This document shows, piece by piece, positions 36,930 through 46,041 of a stretch of DNA of 64,000 nt. Source of the stretch: Ensifer adhaerens. Its GTDB lineage: Bacteria > Pseudomonadota > Alphaproteobacteria > Rhizobiales > Rhizobiaceae. The stretch covers positions 1 through 64,000 of the forward strand of contig NZ_LAZS01000014.1 in assembly GCF_002007205.1 (NCBI RefSeq). Direction: 5' to 3'. How positions within the stretch are numbered: position 1 is the first letter of the stretch; every line of letters starts with the position of its first letter. The notes under the pieces were generated by a model. That model made no database searches. It saw only the letters and a list, made by a program, of their open reading frames with translations, and was not told the origin of the DNA. The position numbers and the translations under genes were made by a program.

Positions 36930-38117
36930 ATGGGTATTGGCATGGCATCCCGCGACGGTGCGAAGCGCCGACTGACGATCCTCGGCTCGACCGGCTCGAT
37001 CGGTACCAACACGCTCGACGTCATCGAGCGCCTTGGTGGCCGCGAACGCTTCGACGTCGTCGCCGTCACCGGCAACGGCAACATTCCCCTGCTCGCCGAA
37101 CAGGCCGTGAAGGCTGGAGCCGAACTCGCCGTCACCGCCAACGACAGCCACTACGAAAACCTGAAGGCAGCGCTCGCCGGCACCGGTATCGCCGTCGCCG
37201 CGGGCAAGAGCGGACTGATCGAAGCAGCCGAACGCAACGCGGACTGGGTGATGGCGGCGATCGTCGGCAATGCCGGCCTTGCACCGACGCTGGCCGCCGC
37301 CCGCCGCGGCGCTGACATTGCCCTTGCCAACAAGGAGTGCCTCGTTTCCGCCGGCAGCCTGTTCATCGACGCGGTGAAGAAGGGTGGCGGACGGCTGCTG
37401 CCTGTCGATAGCGAACACAACGCCATCTTCCAGGTACTGGAAGAGCATCAGCGCCACGCGGTCGAGCGCATCATCCTGACCGCCTCCGGCGGGCCGTTCC
37501 GCACCAAGTCGCTCGAAGAGATGCGCCATGTGACCGCGGATGTCGCCCGCGCCCATCCCAATTGGTCGATGGGCCTGAAGATCTCGATCGACAGCGCCTC
37601 GATGTTCAACAAGGCGCTGGAGATGATCGAGGCGAAGCACCTCTTCGCGCTCGAACCCGCGCAGGTCGAGGTGATCGTGCACCCGCAGTCAGTCATCCAT
37701 TCGATGGTCGGTTACACCGACGGCTCGGTGCTGGCGCAGCTCGGTTGCCCGGACATGCGCACGGCGATTGGCTATGCGCTTTCCTATCCGAGCCGCTGCA
37801 GCCTGCCGATCGAACGGCTCGACTTCGCCAAGCTGTCCCGCCTCGATTTCGAAGCGCCGGACGAGGAGCGGTTCCCGGCGATCCGTCTGGCGCGCCGCGC
37901 CATGGTCGAAGGCGGCGTTCAGGGGGCCGTGCTCAACGGCGCCAAGGAAACGGCGCTCGACGCCTTCATCGCCGGCCGCACCGGCTTTCTCGCCATGGCC
38001 GAGATCGTCGAAAAGGTGATGGACAAGCTCGCCGACCTGCCGGCGGCTGAAGCGATGGACGACGTCTTTACCGCCGACGAAAAAGCCCGGCAACTGGCGG
38101 CCGGGCTGCTTCAGTAG
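36930..38117 (+). CDS. dxr: 1-deoxy-D-xylulose 5-phosphate reductoisomerase
   Basis: Second step of the MEP isoprenoid pathway, converting DXP to MEP with NADPH. About 395 aa. NADPH loop LGSTGSIGTNTLDV, the NKECLVSAG segment, the metal/substrate loop DSEHNAIFQ, and SASMFNKALEMIEAKHLF are all intact. The start may be ATG 36930 or ATG 36942; the frame is open further upstream without a better site. Divergent from the META/MliC gene and stands alone. Chromosomal housekeeping gene. Confidence 0.96.
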   Translation: MGIGMASRDGAKRRLTILGSTGSIGTNTLDVIERLGGRERFDVVAVTGNGNIPLLAEQAVKAGAELAVTANDSHYENLKAALAGTGIAVAAGKSGLIEAAERNADWVMAAIVGNAGLAPTLAAARRGADIALANKECLVSAGSLFIDAVKKGGGRLLPVDSEHNAIFQVLEEHQRHAVERIILTASGGPFRTKSLEEMRHVTADVARAHPNWSMGLKISIDSASMFNKALEMIEAKHLFALEPAQVEVIVHPQSVIHSMVGYTDGSVLAQLGCPDMRTAIGYALSYPSRCSLPIERLDFAKLSRLDFEAPDEERFPAIRLARRAMVEGGVQGAVLNGAKETALDAFIAGRTGFLAMAEIVEKVMDKLADLPAAEAMDDVFTADEKARQLAAGLLQ

Positions 38118-38155
38118 TCAGGTTCTCTGAGCGCTTCACCCCATGCAAGGGAAGC

Positions 38156-38358
38156 GCCCCTCATCCGCCTGCCGGCACCTTCTCCCCGCAGACGGGGCGA
38201 AGGGACTTTGCCGCACCCGCTTCAATCACCGCTAACGTCCTGGATATCGGCTACCCAACATTGGAGCTAGACGGTATCTCGCCGTCCGACAGACATGTTT
38301 CAGCCGTCGTCCGCGTCCCCTCTCCCCGCATGCGCGGAGAGTTTAGGGTGAGGGGGGC
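38156..38358. repeat. palindromic intergenic repeats between dxr and hemA
   Basis: Two GC-rich hairpin units fill much of the 267-base gap. Unit 1 (38156-38204) has CTTCTCCCCGC-AGA-CGGGGCGAAGG; unit 2 (38314-38358) has CTCTCCCCGCATGCGCGGAGAG. Both open with CCCCTC-type ends, typical of dispersed rhizobial palindromes. They may also act as terminators for the convergent genes. No gene is seen in the gap. Confidence 0.6.
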
Positions 38359-38384
38359 AGCACCGTCGAAGGATAAGCCGAAGC

Positions 38385-39599
38385 TTACGCGACGGCGCGG
38401 GCCAGCGCGCAGCGCGACCACAGCGAATGCAGGGCGCCGACCAGATGGTCGATGTCGGCGTCCGAATGCAGCGGCGTCGGGGTGATGCGCAGGCGCTCGG
38501 TCTTCTTCGGCACCGTCGGATAGTTGATCGGCTGCACGTAGACGCCGAAATTGTCGAGCAGGAGATCCGAGATCCACTTGCACTTGGCGGCGTCGCCAAC
38601 CATCACCGGCACGATATGACTCGGGTTCGGCATGTGCGGAATGCCGCGCTGGTCGAGCAGCGAACGCAGGCGACGCACACGCTCCTGATGGGCGAAGCGT
38701 TCGACCTGGCTTTCCTTCAGGTGACGGATCGAGGCGAGCGCGCCGGCGGCAAGCGTCGGCGGCAGCGCCGTCGTGAAGATGAAGCCGGAGGCAAACGAAC
38801 GGATGAAATCGCAAAGTGCGGCAGAGCCGGTGATATAGCCGCCCATGACGCCGAAGGCCTTGCCGAGCGTGCCTTCGATGACCGTCAGCCGGTGCATCAG
38901 GCCTTCGCGCTCGGCAATGCCGCCACCGCGCGGGCCGTACATGCCGACGGCATGCACTTCGTCGAGATAGGTCATGGCGCCGTACTTGTCGGCGAGGTCG
39001 CAGAATTCCTTGATCGGCGCGATGTCGCCGTCCATGGAGTAGACGGACTCGAAAGCAATGAGCTTCGGCGCACGCGGATCGGCAGCGGCGAGCTTGGCTT
39101 CGAGGTCAGCGACCGAATTGTGCTTGAAGATGACGCGTTCGCACTTGGAGTGACGGATCCCCTCGATCATCGAAGCGTGATTCCCGGCGTCCGAGAAGAC
39201 GATGACGCCAGGAATCTTCGAACAGAGCGTGCCGAGTGCGGCCCAGTTGGACACGTAGCCCGAGGTGAACAGCAGCGCCGATTCCTTGCCGTGCAAGTCC
39301 GCGAGCTCGCGCTCAAGCAGGACGTGGTAGTGGTTGGTACCGGAGATGTTGCGGGTGCCGCCGGCACCGGCGCCGCATTCGTCGATCGCGCGCTTCATCG
39401 CCTCGGTGACGATGGAATGCTGGCCCATGCCGAGATAGTCGTTCGAACACCAGACGGTGACTTCCTGAACGCCGTCAGCTGTATGGCGCGCCGCCTTCGG
39501 GAATTGGCCGCGATGGCGGGCGATGTCCGCGAAAACCCGGTAGCGGCCTTCCTGATGCAGCCCGTCCAGCTCGTTCTTAAAGAAATTCTCGAAATCCAT
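38385..39599 (-). CDS. hemA: 5-aminolevulinate synthase
   Basis: Condenses glycine and succinyl-CoA, the first step of haem synthesis by the C4 (Shemin) route used by alphaproteobacteria. The protein is 404 aa, the standard bacterial length. The PLP lysine is Lys247 in [30 protein letters not shown] and [15 protein letters not shown] are also conserved. The ATG at 39599 is 7 bases from GGAGA; an ATG just before it (39602) is an alternative. The 327-base region upstream has an FNR/FixK box, so oxygen control is likely. Monocistronic. Confidence 0.96.
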   Translation of the reverse strand: MDFENFFKNELDGLHQEGRYRVFADIARHRGQFPKAARHTADGVQEVTVWCSNDYLGMGQHSIVTEAMKRAIDECGAGAGGTRNISGTNHYHVLLERELADLHGKESALLFTSGYVSNWAALGTLCSKIPGVIVFSDAGNHASMIEGIRHSKCERVIFKHNSVADLEAKLAAADPRAPKLIAFESVYSMDGDIAPIKEFCDLADKYGAMTYLDEVHAVGMYGPRGGGIAEREGLMHRLTVIEGTLGKAFGVMGGYITGSAALCDFIRSFASGFIFTTALPPTLAAGALASIRHLKESQVERFAHQERVRRLRSLLDQRGIPHMPNPSHIVPVMVGDAAKCKWISDLLLDNFGVYVQPINYPTVPKKTERLRITPTPLHSDADIDHLVGALHSLWSRCALARAVA

Positions 39600-39847
39600 C
39601 ATCTTCTCCAGTGCCCGGCCGCTTTTTTCAATCAAAGCGACCTGGGGTCAACCTCGGAATGCCCGGCATGTGCCAACTGCGGCAAAAGGCCCTTCAACCC
39701 CTGCCCGCCCAGCGAATGCATCCGAGATGATCTAGCATTTTTGATCCTGAGCATCTTCGCTGCTTTCACTGAAACCATTTCAACCAGAACAGCCCTAGTT
39801 TTGAAACATTCCAAAGAAAGCCTTAGCGCATGTTCATCTCTTCAAGC

Positions 39848-39861
39848 TTGATCGAAGTCAA
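39848..39861 (-). promoter_or_regulatory. FNR/FixK-type box upstream of hemA
   Basis: TTGAT-CGAA-GTCAA fits the FNR/FixK consensus TTGAT-N4-ATCAA with one mismatch, and the dyad extends to GCTTGA-N6-TCAAGC. It is centred about 255 bases upstream of the hemA ATG, the same side as a -10-like GCTAAG at 39827-39822, giving the -40 spacing of a class II activated promoter. The rest of 39600-39870 shows no gene. Confidence 0.6.
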
Positions 39862-39870
39862 GCAAGGAAG

Positions 39871-39894
39871 AAAAAAGGACGGCCGAAGCCGCCC
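39871..39894 (-). terminator. intrinsic terminator of the coxMLS-like operon
   Basis: On the minus strand GGGCGGC-TTCG-GCCGTCC forms a 7-bp stem with a tetraloop, followed by TTTTTT. It is 33 bases after the stop of the medium-subunit gene. Confidence 0.85.
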
Positions 39895-39926
39895 TTTTTC
39901 GCTGTTTGTATGGCGGCACTGGGCGG

Positions 39927-40724
39927 TCATGCCGCAGCCACGGCGCGCTTGGCCATGACCTTCACCAGATTGGCGCGATAGGCCGCGTCGGCGTGAATGT
40001 CGGAGAGCAGCTCCGAGGCATCGACGCTGATATGGGCGAGCGCATCCGGCGACCAGTTGGCGGAAAGCGCCGCCTCCATCTCCGCCTGGCGAAAGACGCC
40101 GTTTGATCCCGCACCGGTGACTGCGACCCGGACCTCGCCATTGTCCCCTTTGGCGACGAAGACGCCGGTCATCGCATAGCGCGAGGCCGGATTGGGGAAT
40201 TTCTGGTAGGCGGCCTTGGCCGGCGCATCGAAGCGAACGGCAGTGATGATCTCGCTGTCCTCCAGCGCCGTTTCGAACAGGCCGGTGAAGAAATCGTCCG
40301 CGGCGATCTCGCGCCGGTTGGTCACGATCGTCGCGGCGAGCGCCAGCATCGCTGCCGGATAGTCGGCCGCCGGGTCGTTGTTGGCGATGGACCCGCCGAT
40401 CGTGCCCATGTGGCGTACATGCGGATCGCCGATATGGCTGGCGAGATGGCAGATCGCCGGACAGACGGCCTTGAGTGCCGCCGACGAGGCCACCTCATAA
40501 TGGGTCGTAGCCGCGCCGATCCGCACGGATCGACCATTGACCGTGATGCCCTGCATCTCGGAAATGTGCCTGAGGTCGATCAGGTCGCTCGGCGACGCCA
40601 GCCGCTGCTTCATGGTCGGGATGAGCGTCATGCCGCCGGAGACATATTTGCCTTCGCCGGCCGCTTCCATTCGGCTGACGGCGTCCTGAACCGAGGACGC
40701 CCGGTGATATTGTGTCTCGTACAT
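39927..40724 (-). CDS. Molybdenum hydroxylase, medium FAD-binding subunit (CoxM-like)
   Basis: Flavoprotein subunit of 265 aa of a xanthine-oxidase-family enzyme. The FAD pyrophosphate motifs are YVSGGMTLIPTMKQRL (about 28-43) and TIGGSIANNDPAADYPA (about 108-124). The C-terminal CO_deh_flav_C domain follows. It is the last gene of a three-gene operon (small, large, medium), 15 bases after the large subunit. Usually transfers electrons from the iron-sulphur subunit to the quinone or another acceptor. Confidence 0.9.
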   Translation of the reverse strand: MYETQYHRASSVQDAVSRMEAAGEGKYVSGGMTLIPTMKQRLASPSDLIDLRHISEMQGITVNGRSVRIGAATTHYEVASSAALKAVCPAICHLASHIGDPHVRHMGTIGGSIANNDPAADYPAAMLALAATIVTNRREIAADDFFTGLFETALEDSEIITAVRFDAPAKAAYQKFPNPASRYAMTGVFVAKGDNGEVRVAVTGAGSNGVFRQAEMEAALSANWSPDALAHISVDASELLSDIHADAAYRANLVKVMAKRAVAAA

Positions 40725-40739
40725 GAGGGTGTCCTCCGA

Positions 40740-43085
40740 TCAGTTGGCCGCGTTGATGGCCGCCCACACCTTGTGCGGTGTCGCCGGCATGGTCAGCGCA
40801 TTGTTGCCGATGGCGTCGGTAATGGCGTTGATCAACGCCGGTGGCGAGCCGATGGCGCCCGCCTCGCCGCAGCCTTTGACCCCGAGCGGATTGCCCGGGC
40901 AGGGCGTGTTCGAGGTCGAGACCTGGAACGACGGCAGATCGTCGGCGCGCGGCATGGCGTAGTCCATGTAGCTTGCCGTCAGAAGCTGGCCCGAGGGGTC
41001 GTAGTGCACGCCTTCGAGCAGTGCCTGGCCGATGCCCTGGGCAATGCCGCCATGCACCTGCCCCTCGACGATCATCGGGTTGATGATATTGCCGAAGTCG
41101 TCGGCGGCAACGAACTGGATGATCTTGGTCCGGCCCGTCTCCGGGTCGACCTCCACCTCGCAGATGTAGCAGCCGGCCGGGAAGGTGAAGTTGGACGGAT
41201 CGTAGAACGCCCCCTCCTTCAATCCTGGTTCCATGCCCGCGGGCAGGTTGTGCGCGGTGTAGGCCGCAAGCGCCATCTGGAACCAGGGCACCGCCTTGTC
41301 GGTGCCGGCGACCTTCAGTTCGCCGTTCTCGATGACGATGTCGCTCTCGTCCGCCTCCATCAGATGCGCAGCGATCTTCTTCGCCTTGGCCTCGACCTTG
41401 TCGAGCGCCTTGGCGACCGCCGACATGCCGACGGCGCCGGAGCGCGAGCCATAGGTGCCCATGCCCATCTGTACCTTGTCGGTATCGCCATGCACGATGT
41501 TGACGCTGTCGATCGGCACCCCGAAGCGGTCGGCGACGAGCTGGGCAAAGGTCGTCTCATGGCCCTGGCCGTGGCTGTGCGAGCCGGTCATCACCTCGAT
41601 CGTGCCGACGGCATTGACGCGGACCTCGGCCGATTCCCACAGCCCGACGCCGGCGCCGAGCGAGCCGACGGCCGCCGATGGTGCAAGCCCGCAGGCCTCG
41701 ATGTAGCAGCTCATGCCGATGCCGCGCTTCATGCCGCGGCGTTCGGCCTCCGCCTTGCGGACGGCAAAACCGTTCCAGTCGGACGCCTGCATCGCCGCGT
41801 TCAGCGACGCCTCGTAGTCGCCCGCGTCATAGTTCATGATGACAGGCGTCTGATGGGGGAAGGAACGGATGAAATTGGCCCGCCGAAGCTCGGCTGGCGA
41901 GACCCCGAGCTCGCGCGCTGCCGTTTCCATGGTCCGCTCGAGCAGATAGGTCGCCTCCGGCCGCCCGGCACCGCGATAGGCGTCGACCGGCGCGGTGTTG
42001 GTGTAGACGGTCCGCACATTGGCGTGAATCGCCGGAATATCGTACTGGCCGGAAAGCAGCGTCGCATAGAGATAGGTCGGCACGCAGGAAGAGAAGAGCG
42101 ACATGTAGGCGCCGAGGTTGGCGATCGTGTCGACCTTGAGCCCGATGATGCGGTTGTTGGCGTCGAAGCCCATCTTCACCTTCGACACGTGGTCGCGGCC
42201 ATGCGCATCGGTCAGGAACGCTTCGGTGCGATCCGACGTCCATTTGACCGGCACGCCGGTGCGCTTCGATGCCCAGAGACAGACGATTTCTTCCGGATAG
42301 ATATAGATCTTCGAGCCGAAGCCGCCGCCGACATCAGGCGCAATCACCCGGAGCTTGTTTTCCGGTGCGACATTGTAGAAGGCGCTCATCACCAGCCGCG
42401 CCACATGCGGGTTCTGGCTGGTGGTGTAGCAGGTATAGTGATCGTCGCCGGCATCATAGATGCCGAGTGCGGCGCGCGGCTCCATCGCGTTGGGCGACAG
42501 CCGGTTGTTGTGGATCTCGACCTCCGTGACGTGGGTGGCCGCGGCCATCGCCTTGTCGGTCGCGGCTTCGTCGCCGATCTGCCAGTCGAAGATCAGATTA
42601 CCGGGCGCTTCCGGATGAATTTGCGGCTGTCCCGCCTTGAGCGCCGTCGACGCGTCGATCACGACGGGAAGTTCCTGGTAATCGACGACGACGGCTTCCG
42701 CCGCATCGCGTGCTTCGGCAACGCTGTCGGCAACGACGATCGCCACGGCATCGCCGACATAGCGCACGGTCTCGTGCGCAAGCGGCCGCCAGGCGCCCAT
42801 CTTCATCGGCGTTCCGTCCTTGGAGTGGATCATCCAGCCGCAGATCAAATTGCCGATGCCGTCGGCGAGCAACTGCTTGCCGTCGAGCACGCCGATCACG
42901 CCCGGCATGCCCCTGGCGGCCGTCGCATCTACCTTCAGGATCTTCGCATGCGCATGCGGACTGCGCACGAACACCGCATATTTCATGCCCGGCACGGACA
43001 TGTCGTCCGTATAGCGGCCCTTGCCGGTCAGGAACCGCTTGTCCTCCTTGCGCGCCACGCGCGCGCCGATGCCTTCAACGCCCAT
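40740..43085 (-). CDS. Molybdenum hydroxylase, large molybdopterin subunit (CoxL-like, form II)
   Basis: Catalytic subunit of 781 aa. GVEGIGARVARKEDKRFLTGKGRYTDDM at the N terminus and the C-terminal VKGCGEAGAIGSPPA, which holds the catalytic Glu, mark the xanthine-oxidase/CO-dehydrogenase family. The active-site loop reads AYRGAGRPEA (about residue 368), as in form II enzymes, rather than the AYRCSFR of true CO dehydrogenases. It therefore probably hydroxylates another substrate, despite common annotation as carbon-monoxide dehydrogenase. GGGAGGAG precedes the ATG. Confidence 0.92.
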   Translation of the reverse strand: MGVEGIGARVARKEDKRFLTGKGRYTDDMSVPGMKYAVFVRSPHAHAKILKVDATAARGMPGVIGVLDGKQLLADGIGNLICGWMIHSKDGTPMKMGAWRPLAHETVRYVGDAVAIVVADSVAEARDAAEAVVVDYQELPVVIDASTALKAGQPQIHPEAPGNLIFDWQIGDEAATDKAMAAATHVTEVEIHNNRLSPNAMEPRAALGIYDAGDDHYTCYTTSQNPHVARLVMSAFYNVAPENKLRVIAPDVGGGFGSKIYIYPEEIVCLWASKRTGVPVKWTSDRTEAFLTDAHGRDHVSKVKMGFDANNRIIGLKVDTIANLGAYMSLFSSCVPTYLYATLLSGQYDIPAIHANVRTVYTNTAPVDAYRGAGRPEATYLLERTMETAARELGVSPAELRRANFIRSFPHQTPVIMNYDAGDYEASLNAAMQASDWNGFAVRKAEAERRGMKRGIGMSCYIEACGLAPSAAVGSLGAGVGLWESAEVRVNAVGTIEVMTGSHSHGQGHETTFAQLVADRFGVPIDSVNIVHGDTDKVQMGMGTYGSRSGAVGMSAVAKALDKVEAKAKKIAAHLMEADESDIVIENGELKVAGTDKAVPWFQMALAAYTAHNLPAGMEPGLKEGAFYDPSNFTFPAGCYICEVEVDPETGRTKIIQFVAADDFGNIINPMIVEGQVHGGIAQGIGQALLEGVHYDPSGQLLTASYMDYAMPRADDLPSFQVSTSNTPCPGNPLGVKGCGEAGAIGSPPALINAITDAIGNNALTMPATPHKVWAAINAAN

Positions 43086-43165
43086 TGCCTATCTCCTCCC
43101 GAGATATCCAGCGACAGTCTCTCGATGACATGCGTCAGGGGGCGAGATCCGCCCCCGATCTACCG

Positions 43166-43654
43166 CTATTCCGCAGCCACGCGGGCGCCGCCCATCTCGG
43201 CGGCGGCGGCAAGGATGGCTTTGACGACGTTGTGGTAACCGGTGCAGCGACAGATATTGCCTTCGAGCTCGGCGCGCACCGTCGCCTCGTCCAGTTGGCC
43301 CTGATGCCTTCGGATCATGTCGACGGCCGTCATCACCATGCCGGGCGTGCAGAAGCCGCATTGCAGGCCGTGATTGGCCTTGAAGGCCGCCTGCACCGGG
43401 TGCAGCTCGCCGTCGGCCGCCAGCCCCTCGATGGTGGTGATCGTGGAGCCTGCCGCCTGCGCGGCAAGGATGGAACAGCTCTTGACCGATTTACCGTCCA
43501 TATGGATGACGCAGGCGCCGCACTGCGTGGTGTCGCAGCCGACATGGGTGCCGGTCAGTCCGAGATTTTCGCGTATGAATTGCACCAGCAATGTGCGGTC
43601 GTCGCAATGACCGCTCACCTGACGGCCATTGACCGTCATCGTTACCTTCGCCAT
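43166..43654 (-). CDS. Molybdenum hydroxylase, small [2Fe-2S] subunit (CoxS-like)
   Basis: Iron-sulphur subunit of 162 aa, the usual length. The first cluster is held by Cys40, Cys45, Cys48 and Cys60 (plant-ferredoxin type), the second by Cys99, Cys102, Cys135 and Cys137 ([10 protein letters not shown] and EGNICRCTG). Start at ATG 43654 with GGAGGAG upstream; the longer open frame has no support. First gene of the operon, 80 bases ahead of the large subunit. The gap 43655-44084 before it holds its promoter. Confidence 0.93.
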   Translation of the reverse strand: MAKVTMTVNGRQVSGHCDDRTLLVQFIRENLGLTGTHVGCDTTQCGACVIHMDGKSVKSCSILAAQAAGSTITTIEGLAADGELHPVQAAFKANHGLQCGFCTPGMVMTAVDMIRRHQGQLDEATVRAELEGNICRCTGYHNVVKAILAAAAEMGGARVAAE

Positions 43655-44084
43655 TTCGCTCCTCCGGGGTCGGTCAATGCCAACACGAGCGCGGCCGGAA
43701 TGTCGGGTGAGATGGTTCACGCGACTAGGGTACGCGCCAACTGATATCGATGCCCGTCGCCCACGGATCCGCTCCTCCGGATTTTGCAGGCTTGTTTGTA
43801 TCATTTGTCTTTTTTTGGAATGCCGCAACCGTCCCCGCCCACCGGACGACAAAATTTTTCCATGCCGGTTGCATCTCGGGAACCGAGCCTTCATGTCCCG
43901 TTCAGGAACGATATCATTATCTTGCCGCCAGGAAGAAACCGCAGCGCTCCCGTAGACTTTCAATGGGGACCGCGTATTTTCCGAACTGCAAGTTCAGGTG
44001 GAGCGGGAAGTGCCCGGCTTCGCCATCATCCAAGGGACGGACTGAGCGATAGGCTTAAGATCCGTAGAGATCGGAGAGAACAAC
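43655..44084. other. 430-base intergenic region between divergent genes
   Basis: Holds the promoters of the divergent CoxS-like gene and the glycine-zipper lipoprotein gene. The plus-strand half is AT-richer around 43794-43860. Open frames within it (for example 43629-43955 plus) show no ribosome sites or plausible composition, so I call none. Confidence 0.5.
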
Positions 44085-44342
44085 ATGAAGAAAGCCATCG
44101 CACTCGTGCTGGTCGCCCTGTCGGTCGCAAGCTGCACCCAGACGGAAAAAGGCGCCGGCATCGGTGCCGTTTCCGGCGCGATCATCGGCGGCGCGGTTAC
44201 CGGCGACGTCCGTGGCGCAGCGGTCGGTGCAGCCATCGGCGGTGTTTCCGGCGCGGTTATCGGCAACGTCACCGAACAGCCGGGCCAGTGCTACTACCGC
44301 GACCGCTACGGCCGCCGCTACATCGACTCCTGCCCGCGCTAA
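44085..44342 (+). CDS. Glycine-zipper lipoprotein
   Basis: Small protein of 85 aa. A lipoprotein signal with lipobox VASC puts the acylated Cys at residue 17. Then a glycine-zipper region (about 24-61; GAGIGAVSGAIIGGAVTG and GAAVGAAIGGVSGAVIG) and a short polar, Tyr/Arg-rich tail with two cysteines. Such proteins (Rick_17kDa/SlyB type) sit in the outer membrane and are linked to envelope stress. GGAGAG precedes the ATG, and a strong terminator follows. Confidence 0.88.
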   Translation: MKKAIALVLVALSVASCTQTEKGAGIGAVSGAIIGGAVTGDVRGAAVGAAIGGVSGAVIGNVTEQPGQCYYRDRYGRRYIDSCPR

Positions 44343-44399
44343 GGCGCAGCAAGGACGATCGTCCTCGGCGGAGCGCAAGCTCACCGACGGAGACGTTTC

Positions 44400-44433
44400 C
44401 CCCCTCATGGCGGATCGCCCTGAGGGGGTTTTT
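44400..44433 (+). terminator. intrinsic terminator after the lipoprotein gene
   Basis: CCCCCTCA pairs with TGAGGGGG over 8 bp with a 13-base loop, followed by TTTTTC. About 60 bases after the lipoprotein stop. Confidence 0.85.
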
Positions 44434-44563
44434 CGTTCAGAAGACAGCCACCACAAAAAAACGACGCACGCCTCGACGAATTGGCCGGGCGCGCTGAAAC
44501 CGGGTGGCTCTTGCTCACGCAAATCCGTTTCGTGGCCTCGACCTAAATGATCGAGGCTCCCCC

Positions 44564-45793
44564 ATGTCGAAACCGGAAAATATCCCCCTACCCCCTGCCT
44601 TCAAGCGGATCGGCTGGTCCAACCTGTTTGCGCAGTTTTCGGAGCAGATGGCGCTGGCCGCCGCTCCGCTCGCCGCCGTACTTCTGCTCGCCGCAGGACC
44701 TGCAGAAACCGGTTGGCTGCAGATGGCCCAGACGCTTCCCTTCCTCCTGCTCTCCATTCCCGCCGGTCTCATTGCCGACCGCGCATCCAGACGCAGGCTA
44801 ATGGTCTCCTCGGAAATCCTGCGCGCATTGTCCCTGGTCGCCACCTTGCTCCTGATGGTCAGCGGCCTGCTGTCGCTGCCGCTCCTAGCCATCATGGGTT
44901 TCGTCGGCGCGATCGGCACGGTCTGCTACAATGTTGCCGCACCTGCCCTTATCCCGGCGATCGTTCCCCGTGCCCAGTTGGGCGACGCCAATCGCTGGAT
45001 GGAGCTCGCCCGCAGTCTGGCCTATTCCGGCGGACCCGCGATCGGCGGCGCGATCGTCGCATGGACCGGCGCGTCTCTTGCCTATGTCGCCGCCACATGC
45101 CTGTCCCTTCTCTCCGTCGTCCTGCTTGCTGGCCTTGGCGACCACCAGCCGCCGACCAGCCCCAGGCGCAAGCTCCTTCAGGATCTGGTCGAAGGCGCCC
45201 GCTTCCTGGCCGGCCACGCGCTGCTCAGGCCCATTCTGGTGACCGCGATCGTCTTCAATACCGCCTGGTTCGTGCTGCAGGCGGTCTATGTCGCCTATGC
45301 CATTCAAACCCTCGGGCTGACGGCGACCGGCGTCGGCGTCACGCTCGGCATCTATGGCGCCGGCATGATGATCGGCGCCTTCGCAGCACCTGCCATTGCG
45401 CGCCGCATCCCCTTCGGCCTGATGATCGTCCTCGGTCCGCTCGGCGGGCTGACGGCGGCCACCGTGATGCTCGCGACCGTCTGGATCCCCTCAGGCGCCC
45501 TTGCCGGTTTGAGCTTCTTCCTGTTCGGCGCCGGCCCGGTGCTCTGGTCGATCGCCACGCTCACCCTGCGGCAGGCCGTCACCCCCAATGCGATGCTGGG
45601 GCGCGTATCGGCCTTCATCACCACAGCCACCTTCGGCGCCCGGCCGATCGGTGCAGCGCTCGGCGCCGTCGTCGCCACGCGCTTCGGCGCCGAGGCGTGC
45701 CTTGCCGTCGCAGCAGTCGGCTTCCTGATCCAGTTCCTCGTCATCATCGCTTCCGGCGTACCGCAATTGCGGGCGCTGCCCGAGGCGGCATAG
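44564..45793 (+). CDS. MFS transporter
   Basis: Inner-membrane protein of 409 aa with about twelve helices. GLIADRASRRRLMVSSEILRALSLV (about 66-90) is the TM2-3 loop motif of the MFS_3 (enterobactin-exporter-like) group; RSLAYSGGPAIGGAIVAWTG comes in the next helix. Start at ATG 44564; an upstream in-frame codon at 44504 has no ribosome site. Stands alone; substrate unknown but an efflux role is likely. Confidence 0.87.
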   Translation: MSKPENIPLPPAFKRIGWSNLFAQFSEQMALAAAPLAAVLLLAAGPAETGWLQMAQTLPFLLLSIPAGLIADRASRRRLMVSSEILRALSLVATLLLMVSGLLSLPLLAIMGFVGAIGTVCYNVAAPALIPAIVPRAQLGDANRWMELARSLAYSGGPAIGGAIVAWTGASLAYVAATCLSLLSVVLLAGLGDHQPPTSPRRKLLQDLVEGARFLAGHALLRPILVTAIVFNTAWFVLQAVYVAYAIQTLGLTATGVGVTLGIYGAGMMIGAFAAPAIARRIPFGLMIVLGPLGGLTAATVMLATVWIPSGALAGLSFFLFGAGPVLWSIATLTLRQAVTPNAMLGRVSAFITTATFGARPIGAALGAVVATRFGAEACLAVAAVGFLIQFLVIIASGVPQLRALPEAA

Positions 45794-46041
45794 CGGCTCG
45801 ACGCCGGGCGAGGCCAGGCCTCCAACAAGGGCCCGGCGCCCGACTGTTGTCGGCACCGCAGAGCCGGTGGTTGTGCTGCGCTGACAACATTTCCGCGCTT
45901 TTTCGACGAAATCGGCACCGAATTTCGGCATCAGGGGTGGATGCAGCGGGTGGTCATCGTTAACAGATGGAAAACCTTAGGCATGCGATAGTGACCCAGC
46001 CGCATAAGCAGGCAGTTTGTATTGGGTCGCCTGAAGACGGG

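Noticed and set aside
36738-37682. Upstream extension of the META/MliC frame across dxr
   Set aside because: Opposes dxr; signal peptide and AAGGAG place the true start at 36737.
40410-43238. 942-codon open frame on the plus strand opposite the CoxL-like gene
   Set aside because: Antisense shadow of a real gene in GC-rich DNA; composition rich in Arg, His and Asp, no ribosome site, no domain.
43877-43902. GGAAC...GTT pair resembling an EcfG promoter before the lipoprotein gene
   Set aside because: Spacer is one base too short and it lies about 200 bases upstream of the gene.
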